Source of the DNA: Methylobacterium bullatum
GTDB lineage: Bacteria > Pseudomonadota > Alphaproteobacteria > Rhizobiales > Beijerinckiaceae
NCBI RefSeq assembly: GCF_014845095.1
Contig: NZ_NKUG01000036.1
Location: forward strand, 1-64,000
Length of the DNA: 64,000 nt
Direction: 5' to 3'
The notes beneath the pieces were generated by a model. The model saw only the letters and a program-made list of their open reading frames with translations. It was not told where the DNA came from and did no database searches. The first letter of the stretch is position 1; each line of letters starts with the position of its first letter. Shown piece after piece: positions 1-8,645 of the stretch. A program made the position numbers and the translations under genes.

Positions 1-32
1 TTCGAGGCTGCTTCGCAGCACCTCAGGATGAG
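1..32. repeat. Partial copy of the 114-bp palindromic intergenic repeat
   Basis: The first 32 bases contain the inward TTCGAGGC and the outer ACCTCAGGATGAG, which form the right-hand end of the repeat seen complete at 22753-22866 and 32001-32114. The left half would lie outside the window. The copy sits just past the 3' end of the minus-strand oxidoreductase gene, matching the intergenic placement of the other copies. Confidence 0.7.
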
Positions 33-71
33 ATCCGGGGTGGGAAGCAAGTAGGCGTCGCGGTCCGCATT

Positions 72-1097
72 CTAGTCCTCGACGACCCGAGCGGTCCGGC
101 AACCTTCGTAAGCTCGCGCCAGGAGCCGCATCGTGTGAAGGTCGCGCTCGGCACTGTAGGCGTCGCGCTCGGCGGGCCGGCGCAGGGCGGAGCCGAAGGC
201 GCGGACCTGTTCGAGGAAGGGCGAGGCCTCTGCGTCGAAGGAGAGGGCTTGCGCCTGCCCGCTGACACCGTCGGTGAGGCTGAGCGTGCCGCCCGCCACC
301 TGCCCCATCGTGTCGATGGCGGTGAGGGCCCCCTTGGTGCCGATCGCTTCGAGGCGGCGGCGTGGCAGCGCGTCAGGGCAATTGTAAGCGACGTGAAGGT
401 TGGCGAGGATGCCGGAGCCGGTACGGCCGATGAGAAGCGCGCCGTCATCGACGGCGTAATCCTGCGCCCTCGCCTGGGTCAGAGCGGCGATGTCCTCGAT
501 GGACTCGTCGAGGAGGAAATCAACGAGGTCGATGCCGTGGGGTGCCAGATCCATCAGCGCTCCGCCGCCTGCCTTCAGCGGGTCGATGCGCCAATTGTCC
601 TGTCCGGCGAAGGAGGTCCAGGCGCGGTCGAGCCAACAGGCATAGACGATGCGGATCGTGGTCACGGCGCCGATGCGGCCCTGGCGGATCGCGTCGCGCA
701 TGGCCCGGTGCGCCGGGTGGTGACGCTGGTCGAAGGCGGTGCCGTAGAAGATGCCGCCTTTGCTAACCGCAGCGACCATCGCCTCGGCGTCGGAGAGCGA
801 GGCCGCCATCGGCTTTTCGCAGAGCACCGCCTTGCCCGATGCGGCGAGGGCCTCCACCGCCTCTCGGTGGAGGTGGTTCGGGGTCGCCACGTAGACCGCC
901 TCGACCTCCGGCTCAGAGAGCAGACCGGCGATGTCGGCATGAGTGCGCGCGCCCTCGGCCTCGGCCGCCGCGCGCGAGGCTTGCCCGGAATCGGACACGG
1001 CAACGAGCCGATGCCCCGCCGCGCGGATGCCCGGAGCCATGTAATCCCGCGCGACCCAGCCGTACCCGACGATGCCCCAACCGATCGAATCGCCCAT
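72..1097 (-). CDS. Gfo/Idh/MocA-family NAD(P)-dependent oxidoreductase
   Basis: This 341-residue protein has the Gfo/Idh/MocA layout. The N-terminus is a Rossmann nucleotide-binding region (WGIVGYGWVARDY), followed by the ATPNHLH segment and the family signature CEKPMA with the usual lysine. The C-terminal alpha/beta domain contains GGGALMDLAPHGIDLVDFL, where the aspartate and histidine are the typical catalytic residues. Family members oxidise or reduce sugars and cyclitols such as inositol. The open frame extends upstream, but the ATG at 1097 overlaps the preceding stop as TGATG and begins right at the Rossmann fold, so that start was chosen. It is the last gene of a unit headed by inositol-phosphate synthase, so an inositol-type substrate is plausible. 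The substrate is an inference; the family assignment is firm. Confidence 0.9.
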   Translation of the reverse strand: MGDSIGWGIVGYGWVARDYMAPGIRAAGHRLVAVSDSGQASRAAAEAEGARTHADIAGLLSEPEVEAVYVATPNHLHREAVEALAASGKAVLCEKPMAASLSDAEAMVAAVSKGGIFYGTAFDQRHHPAHRAMRDAIRQGRIGAVTTIRIVYACWLDRAWTSFAGQDNWRIDPLKAGGGALMDLAPHGIDLVDFLLDESIEDIAALTQARAQDYAVDDGALLIGRTGSGILANLHVAYNCPDALPRRRLEAIGTKGALTAIDTMGQVAGGTLSLTDGVSGQAQALSFDAEASPFLEQVRAFGSALRRPAERDAYSAERDLHTMRLLARAYEGCRTARVVED

Positions 1098-2281
1098 CAC
1101 CAGCGCTCCGGCAGGTCGACGAACTCGCGGCGGCGGACACGGTCCTCGTGGGGCGATTGCTCGCCGCCGACCCAGTCGAGGATCTCGGGTCCGTCCGAAT
1201 GCGACGGATAGGTGACCCGGGACGCGTATTCCGCCTCGTAGCGTTCGGAAGGCCAAGCGACGGTGTAGCCGCCCGCCGGGTCGGGCTCATAGAGAGGGTT
1301 GAGGCGAAGCGACGTTCCCTCGCTCGGCCAGGTCAGACCATCGAGGATGGCGCGCGGGGCTGGCCTCATTCCGGCGCCGGCGACCACGGAGAACGCCTCC
1401 ACATGTCGCAGGTCGGCCGGGCGCCGTGGCGACGGCGCGCGCTTCTCGACGAGGGCGCGGGTGAGTTCGTCGTCGTCATAGACGAGCGCGTCCGGAAACA
1501 GCTCCTCGATCTCGTCCGCCGAGACCGCACGACCGGCCGAGAAGCCCGGCCGCTCGGAATTGTGAATGTGGCTGAGAACGAGCCAGCCATCGTCGCCGGC
1601 ATTCTGGCGGAGGCATTCGAGCACGGCCGGCTTGTCGTCGAGGAAGTAGAACGCGTCGTTGCAGACGACGAGATCCACCGGCGCACCCGGGATCGGCCAA
1701 TGCGGCGAACCGGCGTCGAAACAAACGAACTGCGCCGTCTCGCCGACGACCCAGTGGCGCGCCACCCAAAGCTTGGCGAAGACGACGTCGGCGCCCGCTA
1801 CTTTGACGCCGCGCGCCTGGATCTCGCGCAGATAATGGCCGATGCCGCAGGCGAATTCGAAGACGCAGAGGGGGTCGTTCCAATGCGCTTCGAGGAGCGT
1901 CAGCCCGGCCAGGAAGGTCGGGTCGGTCCAGCGATGCAGGAAGTAATCGCCGACCCGGCCCCAGCCGAGAAAACGCACGGCGTCGCGCAGACTGGCCTTG
2001 CTGCGGTCGCGGACGAGGGCATGGAGGTCCAGCGGATCGGCCGGCGGGCCGGTCCACCAATCGTCCTGATCGGCAAGGAGACCTTCCAGGGCAAGATCAT
2101 CCTGCTCGTTGTCGAGCAGGGCGAGCGTGGATTCGACGAGGTCGTCGCGCCCGGTTCGGAGGTAGGGAATGCCGTCCACGACGGGCCAGCGCACATTCGT
2201 CTCCACGTCGCGCAGGGAATGCGGCGTGTCGGCTTTGAGCGCGTGCCCCGTGTGAGGGGAAAGGAGGTCGAATGGAATCAT
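1097..2281 (-). CDS. Trm112-like N-terminal domain fused to a SAM-dependent methyltransferase-like domain
   Basis: The protein has 394 residues. Residues 1-45 resemble a Trm112-type module (FDLLSPHTGHAL, then RWPVVDGIPYLR) but lack the zinc-binding cysteines of many family members. A class I methyltransferase-like region follows, with FEFACGIGHYLREI as the SAM-binding glycine-rich loop, VKVAGADVVFAKL as the next strand, and DLVVCNDAFYFLDDKP at the motif IV position. The ATG at 2281 leaves a 31-base gap to the upstream HD-like gene; an alternative start at 2341 would overlap it. The stop overlaps the start of the oxidoreductase gene. It lies third in the inositol-phosphate synthase unit, so it may methylate a cyclitol or a small molecule derived from one, but the substrate is unknown. 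Confidence 0.75.
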   Translation of the reverse strand: MIPFDLLSPHTGHALKADTPHSLRDVETNVRWPVVDGIPYLRTGRDDLVESTLALLDNEQDDLALEGLLADQDDWWTGPPADPLDLHALVRDRSKASLRDAVRFLGWGRVGDYFLHRWTDPTFLAGLTLLEAHWNDPLCVFEFACGIGHYLREIQARGVKVAGADVVFAKLWVARHWVVGETAQFVCFDAGSPHWPIPGAPVDLVVCNDAFYFLDDKPAVLECLRQNAGDDGWLVLSHIHNSERPGFSAGRAVSADEIEELFPDALVYDDDELTRALVEKRAPSPRRPADLRHVEAFSVVAGAGMRPAPRAILDGLTWPSEGTSLRLNPLYEPDPAGGYTVAWPSERYEAEYASRVTYPSHSDGPEILDWVGGEQSPHEDRVRRREFVDLPERW

Positions 2282-2312
2282 GACACGCGGCCCATCCTGC
2301 CGCTGCAAACCA

Positions 2313-3236
2313 TCACGGGATTCGCATGTCCCTGAGGACACGGTCGTGGAAGCCCTTCACCGGTCCGGCATGGACCAGTTCCATGTCGTCGAGCACGGTC
2401 GTCATGGTCAGGGACGCAGCCTTAAGGTGCTGGGAAATCTGAAGAACCCGGTCGATGCAATCGGCGGCGTGGAAGGCGCGACCCTCAGCCGTCGCATCGT
2501 CGGGCAGGACTGCGCGCGCCCGCTCAACGGTCTCGCGCAAGGGGGCGTCCAACTCGTCGAGCGCCCATTGCGTGGTGCGCGCCATTATCGGAGCGAGGTG
2601 GTCGCCGAGCAGCATTTCGCCGGTGAAGCCGGCATCCGGCATCGCCGCGTTGTGGAAGTGGTGGCTCATGGCCGCCAGAAAAACCAGGGTGGGGTCGGCC
2701 CGGTAGAACGGGCTCAGCACGACCCCGTAGACCGCCACCATCAGGCAATGTTCGGCATGGTTTTCCGGCGGCTCCAGCAGGATGCGAGGCTTGCCGGGAC
2801 AGGTCACGCCGGCGCGCGGCTGGTGGCTCAGTGCCGCCACGAAGCCCGGCAAAGGACCGCCATGCACCACCCCGTTCGTGCGCAACGCGACGGCCAATCG
2901 CCGCTTCAGCTCGGGGTCGACCGTGGCGGTGACGGCGTCGAGTCCAGACGTCAGAACATCGCCGATTTCCACCTCGCCGAGACCGGCGGAGGCGAGGAAC
3001 GCCGCATCGAGGTCGCAGAGCCGGGAGGCCGCGAGCGCCTTGGCGGTGATGTCGATGGCGACCGTCTCGGGATCGGCGCCACCGGTCAGGGCCGACCAGC
3101 CTTGAGCGAACAGCCGCTCGGCGATGGAGCCGATGCGCCCGGCCGAATGCACGCGCTTGAGGTCGTTGAGCTCGACGAACAACTCGCGCAACGCGAAGGG
3201 GGCAGCCATGCCGCCCCCCGTATCGGACGAGGTCAT
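2313..3236 (-). CDS. HD-domain-like protein of the inositol-phosphate synthase cluster
   Basis: This 307-residue protein has no signal peptide or membrane segment. Its C-terminal half reads like a helical HD phosphohydrolase core: an early histidine pair in NHAEHCLMVAVYG, then FLAAMSHHFHNA where HD proteins have the metal-binding His-Asp, and a later conserved-looking GDHLAPIM. An asparagine stands where the canonical HD aspartate would be, so metal-dependent hydrolysis is not assured. The ATG at 3236 overlaps the stop of the inositol-phosphate synthase gene as ATGA, which supports this start over the one at 3254; a third ATG at 3209 is possible. Next to the synthase, a phosphatase role is the simplest idea, but this is inference. 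The N-terminal 120 residues were not recognised. Confidence 0.6.
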   Translation of the reverse strand: MTSSDTGGGMAAPFALRELFVELNDLKRVHSAGRIGSIAERLFAQGWSALTGGADPETVAIDITAKALAASRLCDLDAAFLASAGLGEVEIGDVLTSGLDAVTATVDPELKRRLAVALRTNGVVHGGPLPGFVAALSHQPRAGVTCPGKPRILLEPPENHAEHCLMVAVYGVVLSPFYRADPTLVFLAAMSHHFHNAAMPDAGFTGEMLLGDHLAPIMARTTQWALDELDAPLRETVERARAVLPDDATAEGRAFHAADCIDRVLQISQHLKAASLTMTTVLDDMELVHAGPVKGFHDRVLRDMRIP

Positions 3237-4426
3237 TGCTGGCCGCCGAGCCACTCGAGCAGCATGTGCTGCTGCTTGCCGAAATCGTGCTCCGGCCCAT
3301 GGCCGTTGGCGACCATCGGCGCCTTGAAGAACGAGGACAGCTGCTCCTGGGGGCCGCTCTCGCCGCGCTTCTTGGCGAGGTCGAGAACGCGGGCGATCTC
3401 GATCACCAGGGGTGCGGCAAGGATGGAATCCTTGCAGAGGAAGTTGACCTTGATCTGCATCCGCTGACCGAGAAATCCGGTGACGTCGATATTGTCCCAG
3501 GCTTCCTTGTCGTCGCCACGCGGACGGTAATAGTGGATGTGGACCAGATGGTCCTCGACCGGATAGCCGAGGATCGAATCCAGCACCGTACCCTTGGTGT
3601 TGAGCTTCGACTGGAGCGAATCCTTGTCGTTCAGGGCGAGACCGTCGCGGTTACCGAGGATGTTGGTGGAGAACCAACCATCCACGTGCAGGGCACGGGC
3701 CTTGAGGGCCGGCGCCAGGACGGTCTTCATCATGGTCTGGCCGGTCTTGCCGTCCTTGCCCGCCAACGGCACGCCGTTCTCGCGGGCGAGTTCGAGCAGG
3801 GCCGGAATGTCGGCGGCCACGCTCGGGGTGAAGTTGGCGTAAGGCACGCCGCTCTGGATCGCCGCATAGGCGTAGAGCATCGCCGGGCTGATCGCCTCGT
3901 CGCTGGAATCGAGACCCTTCTCGAAAGCGTCGCGCGAGTTCAGTGCGGGCGCATCCAGGTTGGGCCAACGTTCCGTGGAGGCGAGGTTGATCACGACGAC
4001 TTCGTCGAGATTGCTCTCCAGGCGAAAACGACGAAGGTCGTTCGCGATGACGGAGACCGCCTCGCGGTGATCGGCGGCGACGATGCGGTTGGCACCCTCG
4101 ATGTTCTTGCAGAACTTGGCGCTGCCGACAGCCGGCCAGGGCTTGATGCCCTTGAGCACCTGGGCGCCGTTCTCGATATCCTGCTTGGTGAGCACGCCGT
4201 GGCCGGTGGCGGCCGAGGCGAGATCGTCGTCGTTGAGATCCCAGCCGCCGAAAACGAGATCCTTGTAATCGGCCAATCCGGCCACCGAGAGGCCTGCGAG
4301 AGGCAACCCGTCGAGGCGGTTCGATCCGGATTTGATCATCTCGATGCCGGCGATGGCGGTGGTGGCGACAGCGCCACCCATACCGACGAAGGCAACGCCG
4401 ACGCGGCGACCGGTCTGCATGCTCAT
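3233..4426 (-). CDS. Inositol-3-phosphate synthase family protein (myo-inositol-1-phosphate synthase)
   Basis: The protein has 397 residues, the size of the short prokaryotic synthases. It carries an N-terminal NAD-binding loop (VGMGGAVATT), the central VVINLASTERWP region, a SGVPYANFTPS segment and the KDGKTGQTMMKT lysine-rich active-site stretch. The C-terminal half contains NILGNRDGLAL, then KVNFLCKDSILAAPLVIE, the usual C-terminal closing motif of the family. The known reaction is NAD-dependent conversion of glucose-6-phosphate to inositol-3-phosphate (1D-myo-inositol 3-phosphate). An AAGGAAG Shine-Dalgarno lies about 10 bases upstream of the ATG. It is first in a coupled four-gene unit. 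The synthase is not universal in alphaproteobacteria, so this unit probably serves a particular inositol-derived product. Confidence 0.9.
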   Translation of the reverse strand: MSMQTGRRVGVAFVGMGGAVATTAIAGIEMIKSGSNRLDGLPLAGLSVAGLADYKDLVFGGWDLNDDDLASAATGHGVLTKQDIENGAQVLKGIKPWPAVGSAKFCKNIEGANRIVAADHREAVSVIANDLRRFRLESNLDEVVVINLASTERWPNLDAPALNSRDAFEKGLDSSDEAISPAMLYAYAAIQSGVPYANFTPSVAADIPALLELARENGVPLAGKDGKTGQTMMKTVLAPALKARALHVDGWFSTNILGNRDGLALNDKDSLQSKLNTKGTVLDSILGYPVEDHLVHIHYYRPRGDDKEAWDNIDVTGFLGQRMQIKVNFLCKDSILAAPLVIEIARVLDLAKKRGESGPQEQLSSFFKAPMVANGHGPEHDFGKQQHMLLEWLGGQQ

Positions 4427-4742
4427 TGGAAAAAGGCTTCCTTCAATGGGTCCATCGGGGCGCGTCTCGTCGATGTTTCGAAATCGCCCTCTGGGACCAT
4501 CGTAACTGGGCTACGGAGCCTTCGTTCCAACCCCGGCCAGAATGCCTTTTTGACGCGGCCTCTCTGAACCGCGTCCGAACGATTACTTAAAATATCGTTA
4601 AATCATAGCCTTAACCGTTCCTTAAGCGTGCCACGCTTGAATCACGGAGCTGTCCCAATGTGGTCACAGCTCCCAGCGAGATGTCCGCTCGCTGAACTGA
4701 TCGAAGCCGCGTCCTAGAACGCCGCGGCACGAACAAGGAACA
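4427..4742. promoter_or_regulatory. Divergent intergenic region with two CtrA-type boxes
   Basis: This 316-base region separates the minus-strand inositol-phosphate synthase unit from the plus-strand lytic transglycosylase gene. It holds an AT-rich patch, unusual for this GC-rich DNA, with two exact TTAA-N7-TTAA sites at 4587-4601 and 4611-4625. That pattern is the consensus of the alphaproteobacterial cell-cycle regulator CtrA. The boxes lie about 120 bases upstream of the transglycosylase ATG and about 160 upstream of the synthase ATG, so either or both could be controlled. No open frame of interest was seen. Confidence 0.55.
4587..4625. promoter_or_regulatory. Pair of perfect CtrA-type boxes (TTAA-N7-TTAA)
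   Basis: Box 1 is TTAA at 4587-4590 and 4598-4601 with the 7-base spacer AATATCG. Box 2 is TTAA at 4611-4614 and 4622-4625 with the spacer CCGTTCC. The two centres are 24 bases apart, slightly more than two helical turns. TTAA is rare in this window, so two exact matches side by side are unlikely by chance. Binding by CtrA is inferred from the known consensus. Confidence 0.6.
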
Positions 4743-5933
4743 ATGATGGGGCTTTTCCCGGAGCCGGCGCATCGCGCCGACGACGCGTGCCGTCTCGTGC
4801 CTGACGAGACCCTCGATCGTGACGAGACGGTTGCTTGGCTGAAGCCCGGCTCCCTTCGCGACAGGAAGAAGGCAAGCACCACGGTATCGGCCAAACTCAC
4901 CCTCGCGAAGATCGCGATCGGCCTGCTGCTCGGCTCGGGACTGCCGCAGAGCGCCTTGGCGCCGGCAGCGACCGCCCACGACCGCATCGACATCCGCGCC
5001 TACGTCGCCAGCGATTTCGCGGCGTCCACGATCGACAAACCCACGGATTGGGATGGGGTTCCCCTCCTCGACCAGGAACCTGCGACGGCCAGCCTGATCG
5101 AAAACGACCTCGCTTCTCTTCCCCAGAGCCGCGAGAGCGACGGACGGGACGTGCTTCGGTTCGGCGACATGAATGTGCCGCGCGACATCGTCGAGACGAT
5201 CCTGAAGGCGTCGTCCGAAACCGGGGTCGATCCGGTCTACATGATGGCGCTGGCCGACAAGGAATCGAGCTTCTCGACCACCGTGAAGGCATCGACCTCT
5301 TCGGCCGAGGGGCTGTTCCAGTTCCTGTCCGCCACCTGGCTCGAACTGCTGCGAACCTATGGCGCCCGCTACGGCTATGAGACCGAGGCGAATGCAATCA
5401 CCGGCCGCGGCAATGCCATCACGATCCAGGACGAAGCCACCCGCACCCGCGTGCTGCGCCTTCGGCAGGACCCCTATGCGGCAGCCCTCATGGCGGGAGA
5501 ACTGATCAAGCGCGACCGCGCCCGCATCGAGCAGCGTATCGGCCGCGAACTGAAGACGTCCGAACTCTATCTCGCCCACTTCCTCGGGACATCGAGCGCC
5601 GGCAAGTTCCTGACGCTGAGCGACGACAACCCGGATCTCGTGGCCAAGCAGGCTTTTCGCGCCGCCGCGCGCGCCAACCGCAGCCTCTTCACCGCGAAGG
5701 ACGGCAAGCACCGCCGCAGCCTCACCGTCGCGGAAGTTCGCGAGCGCCTCGGCGACATGATCGACCGCCGGCTCGACCAGTATGAAGGCGTCACCGCCCT
5801 GGTCGGTACCCAGGACGTCACCCCGGGGACGAACAGCGATCCGAGCCAGGCTTCGGCCCTCCTCGATGCCAGCCTGCGCGTTTCGGCCCCGACCCAGCGG
5901 ATGCAGGTGACCGAGGCTTTGCCGAGAGAGTAG
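4743..5933 (+). CDS. Lytic transglycosylase, SLT (goose-lysozyme-like) domain
   Basis: The protein has 396 residues. After a basic N-terminal stretch there is one hydrophobic segment at about 51-75 (IAIGLLLGSG) that should anchor or export it. The SLT domain begins near residue 150, with the catalytic glutamate E174 in ADKESSF, followed by SSAEGLFQFLSATW, the usual SAxGLxQF-type signature. The later YLAHFLG motif, about 100 residues on, is the expected AYNAG-like helix. Such enzymes cleave the MurNAc-GlcNAc bond in the periplasm, forming anhydro-muropeptides. A GGAAC just upstream supports the first ATG; a second ATG follows at once. The next gene is a class A PBP, so wall synthesis and cleavage genes are neighbours. 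Two CtrA-type boxes upstream suggest cell-cycle control. Confidence 0.88.
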   Translation: MMGLFPEPAHRADDACRLVPDETLDRDETVAWLKPGSLRDRKKASTTVSAKLTLAKIAIGLLLGSGLPQSALAPAATAHDRIDIRAYVASDFAASTIDKPTDWDGVPLLDQEPATASLIENDLASLPQSRESDGRDVLRFGDMNVPRDIVETILKASSETGVDPVYMMALADKESSFSTTVKASTSSAEGLFQFLSATWLELLRTYGARYGYETEANAITGRGNAITIQDEATRTRVLRLRQDPYAAALMAGELIKRDRARIEQRIGRELKTSELYLAHFLGTSSAGKFLTLSDDNPDLVAKQAFRAAARANRSLFTAKDGKHRRSLTVAEVRERLGDMIDRRLDQYEGVTALVGTQDVTPGTNSDPSQASALLDASLRVSAPTQRMQVTEALPRE

Positions 5934-6093
5934 AGCTTCGGAGGAGATTCGGCGCTCGGGCTGCACGGGACCAAAGGGCGTGACGATGCCGCTTCCGGCA
6001 TGGCGTCCACGGTTCTTTCCGGTCTAGAACCGCCAAATCAGCGCCGACGGTAAGCCGACGGGACCTGCACTCCTGGATGACGACCGGCGGCCG

Positions 6094-8568
6094 ATGACAG
6101 ATCAAGAACCGGAACGGCCGAAGGCCCCTGACGTGCCGGATGCCCGAACCGCCGCCCGCGAAGCCGGGCAGGCGGCACGTGTCCTGTTCAGGCATCTCGG
6201 CTTCCTCCTCGCCACGGCCTTACGCGGCCTCGCGCGGGGCTCGCTTTCGACGGGGCGCGCTGCGAGGCGGATGCTCGGCACCCTCGGTTCGAGGCTCACC
6301 GCACGCACCACGTCAGCGCGAGCGAGCGACACGGGCACTCCGCCTGCGGCAGGGATCGCTCCGGCGGCGCAGACGCCACAATCGGGCTGGCGCGGCCGTC
6401 TGCGGCAACGGCCCTACCTCGCTGCCGGTCTTGCGGCCCTCGCCCTGCCGCTGGTCTTCGTCGCTTGCCTCGTCCTCTACAGTTTCGCGACCCTGCCCCC
6501 GCTCGGCGGGGTGGTGCCGGAAGGCGGCCAGCGCGCCCTCACGGTGGAGGCGGATGACGGGAGGGTCTTCGCCACGCGCGGCGCCTTCCAGGGCCAGAAG
6601 CTCACGGCGGCGGACATGCCCGCTCATCTCGCCCAGGCGGTGGTCTCCATCGAGGACCGGCGGTTCTACTCGCATTGGGGGGTCGACCCGCGCGGGCTGG
6701 TGCGGGCGCTCTGGCGCAACACCGTGAGCGGCGGCGTGCGCGAGGGCGCGTCCACCATCACGCAGCAATATGTCCGGCTCACCTCCCTCACCCAGGAGAA
6801 GACGCTGCGCCGGAAGATCCAGGAAGCGTTCCTGGCCCTGCGCGTGGAGAGCACGATGTCGAAGGAGGACATCCTCCTCGGCTATCTCAACACCGCCTAT
6901 TTCGGGGCCGGCGCCTATGGCATCGACGCCGCGTCCCGGCGCTATTTCGGCAAGGGCGCGAAGGCGCTGACGCTGCCCGAGGCGGCGATGCTGGCGGGCC
7001 TCGTCCGGGCGCCGTCGCAATTGGCGCCGACGCGCAATTTCGGCGGCGCCAAGGAGCGCGCCGACATCGTGCTGCAGACCATGGTCGAGACCGGCGCGAT
7101 CACCGCCGCCGAGGCCGACAAGGCACGCGCCGAGACGATCACCCTGCGCACCCCGCCCGAGACGCCGCCGGGCACCAACTACTTCCTCGACATGGTGTCG
7201 GCGGACGCCAAGCGCCTGTCGGACACATCCGGCGACGTCACCCTGCGCACCACCCTGAACCTCGATCTGCAGAGCCTGGCGGAGGGCGTCATCGCCCGGC
7301 GGCTCGATGCGGAAGGGGCCAAGAAGAAGGCGAGCCAGGGCGCCATGGTCGTCCTGAACAAGGAGGGCGCGATCCTCGCCATGGTGGGCGGGCGCGATTA
7401 CGAGGACAGCCAGTTCAACCGGGCGACCCAGGCCAAGCGCCAGGCCGGCTCACTGTTCAAGCTGTTCGTCTACCTCACCGCCTATGAGAAGGGCCTCTCG
7501 CCGGAGACGGTGCTGGTGGACCGGCCGATCCAGATCGGCGATTGGGAGCCGCAGAATGCGAGCGGCCGTTTCCGGGGAGCGGTCCCCCTCCGCACCGCCT
7601 TCGCGCAATCGATCAACACCATCGCCGCGCAGCTCGCCGATGAGATCGGCATGGCCTCCGTGATCGAGACCGCACGCAAGCTCGGCGTCACCTCCGACCT
7701 TCCCAACGTACCGAGCCTCGCCCTCGGCTCGGCCGAAGTCTCCCTGCTGGAGATGACACGGGCCTATGCCGGCGTGCTGGCGAGCGCCCAACCCCTCGAC
7801 ACCTACGGCGTCCATGCCATTCGCGGCCCCGGCCCAGACCCGCTCTACCTGCGCCCCGACGCCAAACCGACGACGCCGCTGCCGGGCGAGAGCCGCGCAA
7901 TGATGCTCGATTCGCTTCAGGCCGTGGTGGATAGCGGAACCGGGCGGGCGGCGCGGATCACCAACCTCGCGGTGGGCGGCAAGACCGGGACGACGCAGGA
8001 TTACCGCGACGCCTGGTTCGTCGGCGTGACGCCGGACCTCGTCGTCGGCGTCTGGGTCGGCAACGACGACAATTCCTCCATGAACAAGGTCGGCGGCGGC
8101 GACCTGCCGGCGGCGATCTTCAAGGACTTCACCCAACGCGCCACCGTGCAGATGGCGTCACGGCGCAAGCGCCCCTCGGCCGCCCGCGCCGAGCCGGCCC
8201 CCGCCGCCAAGGAGACCAGTGCGGCCGGGGCGTTGCGCGGCGTGCCGGAGGTGATCGATACCGGAACTCTCTCGTTCCGTGGCCGGACGGTGCGCCTGCT
8301 GGGCGTCGATGGCGAGCGCGGCGCCCTGGCGCGCCAACTCGCGCGCTATCTGCGCCGGCGCGAAGTCGTCTGTGCCCCGGCGGCCGGCGAGGCGACCGAC
8401 GAGGCGCAGCCCGCGGGCCTGCGCTGCCAGATCGACGGCGACGACCTCGCCTCCCTCATCCTCACGGCCGGCGGTGCCCGCGCGTCTGAGGATGCCCCGT
8501 CGGACCTCCTGGCAGCGGAGGAGCAGGCCCGGTCCGAGCGGGCCGGTTTGTGGCAGCGGGAGCGGTAG
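6094..8568 (+). CDS. Class A penicillin-binding protein (PBP1A-type) with a C-terminal SNase-like extension
   Basis: The protein has 824 residues. A cytoplasmic N-terminus is followed by one transmembrane helix near 108-130. The GT51 transglycosylase domain contains SIEDRRFYSHWGVDPRG, EGASTITQQYVR and RKIQEAFLALRVE. The transpeptidase domain has SLFK (S453), a second motif SIN (S506) and KTGTT (K630). These catalyse glycan polymerisation and peptide crosslinking of peptidoglycan. Residues from about 720 to 824 are unusual: they read like a staphylococcal-nuclease-like fold (RGRTVRLLGVDGERG, a VVCAP strand, DLASLILTAGGARA, then EEQARSERAGLW). The usual SNase catalytic residues are not evident, so this tail is probably a binding module. 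The ATG at 6094 has only a weak Shine-Dalgarno. Confidence 0.9.
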   Translation: MTDQEPERPKAPDVPDARTAAREAGQAARVLFRHLGFLLATALRGLARGSLSTGRAARRMLGTLGSRLTARTTSARASDTGTPPAAGIAPAAQTPQSGWRGRLRQRPYLAAGLAALALPLVFVACLVLYSFATLPPLGGVVPEGGQRALTVEADDGRVFATRGAFQGQKLTAADMPAHLAQAVVSIEDRRFYSHWGVDPRGLVRALWRNTVSGGVREGASTITQQYVRLTSLTQEKTLRRKIQEAFLALRVESTMSKEDILLGYLNTAYFGAGAYGIDAASRRYFGKGAKALTLPEAAMLAGLVRAPSQLAPTRNFGGAKERADIVLQTMVETGAITAAEADKARAETITLRTPPETPPGTNYFLDMVSADAKRLSDTSGDVTLRTTLNLDLQSLAEGVIARRLDAEGAKKKASQGAMVVLNKEGAILAMVGGRDYEDSQFNRATQAKRQAGSLFKLFVYLTAYEKGLSPETVLVDRPIQIGDWEPQNASGRFRGAVPLRTAFAQSINTIAAQLADEIGMASVIETARKLGVTSDLPNVPSLALGSAEVSLLEMTRAYAGVLASAQPLDTYGVHAIRGPGPDPLYLRPDAKPTTPLPGESRAMMLDSLQAVVDSGTGRAARITNLAVGGKTGTTQDYRDAWFVGVTPDLVVGVWVGNDDNSSMNKVGGGDLPAAIFKDFTQRATVQMASRRKRPSAARAEPAPAAKETSAAGALRGVPEVIDTGTLSFRGRTVRLLGVDGERGALARQLARYLRRREVVCAPAAGEATDEAQPAGLRCQIDGDDLASLILTAGGARASEDAPSDLLAAEEQARSERAGLWQRER

Positions 8569-8612
8569 GATCGTTCGCCCGTCGTTGACAGGCGACCATC
8601 CCTCACCCATTT

Positions 8613-8643
8613 GTGTAGTACGCTATATGATAGTAAGCTGCAC
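8613..8643. promoter_or_regulatory. Imperfect palindrome overlapping a -10 element, probable MarR operator
   Basis: The 31-base stretch is centred at 8628. Outer arms GTG/CAC and AG/CT and inner arms CTAT/ATAG are symmetric about that centre. It contains TATGAT at 8626-8631, a good -10 match, and ends 3 bases before the MarR start codon. MarR-family proteins commonly repress their own promoter through such sites. Binding is inferred. Confidence 0.45.
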
Positions 8644-8645
8644 GA

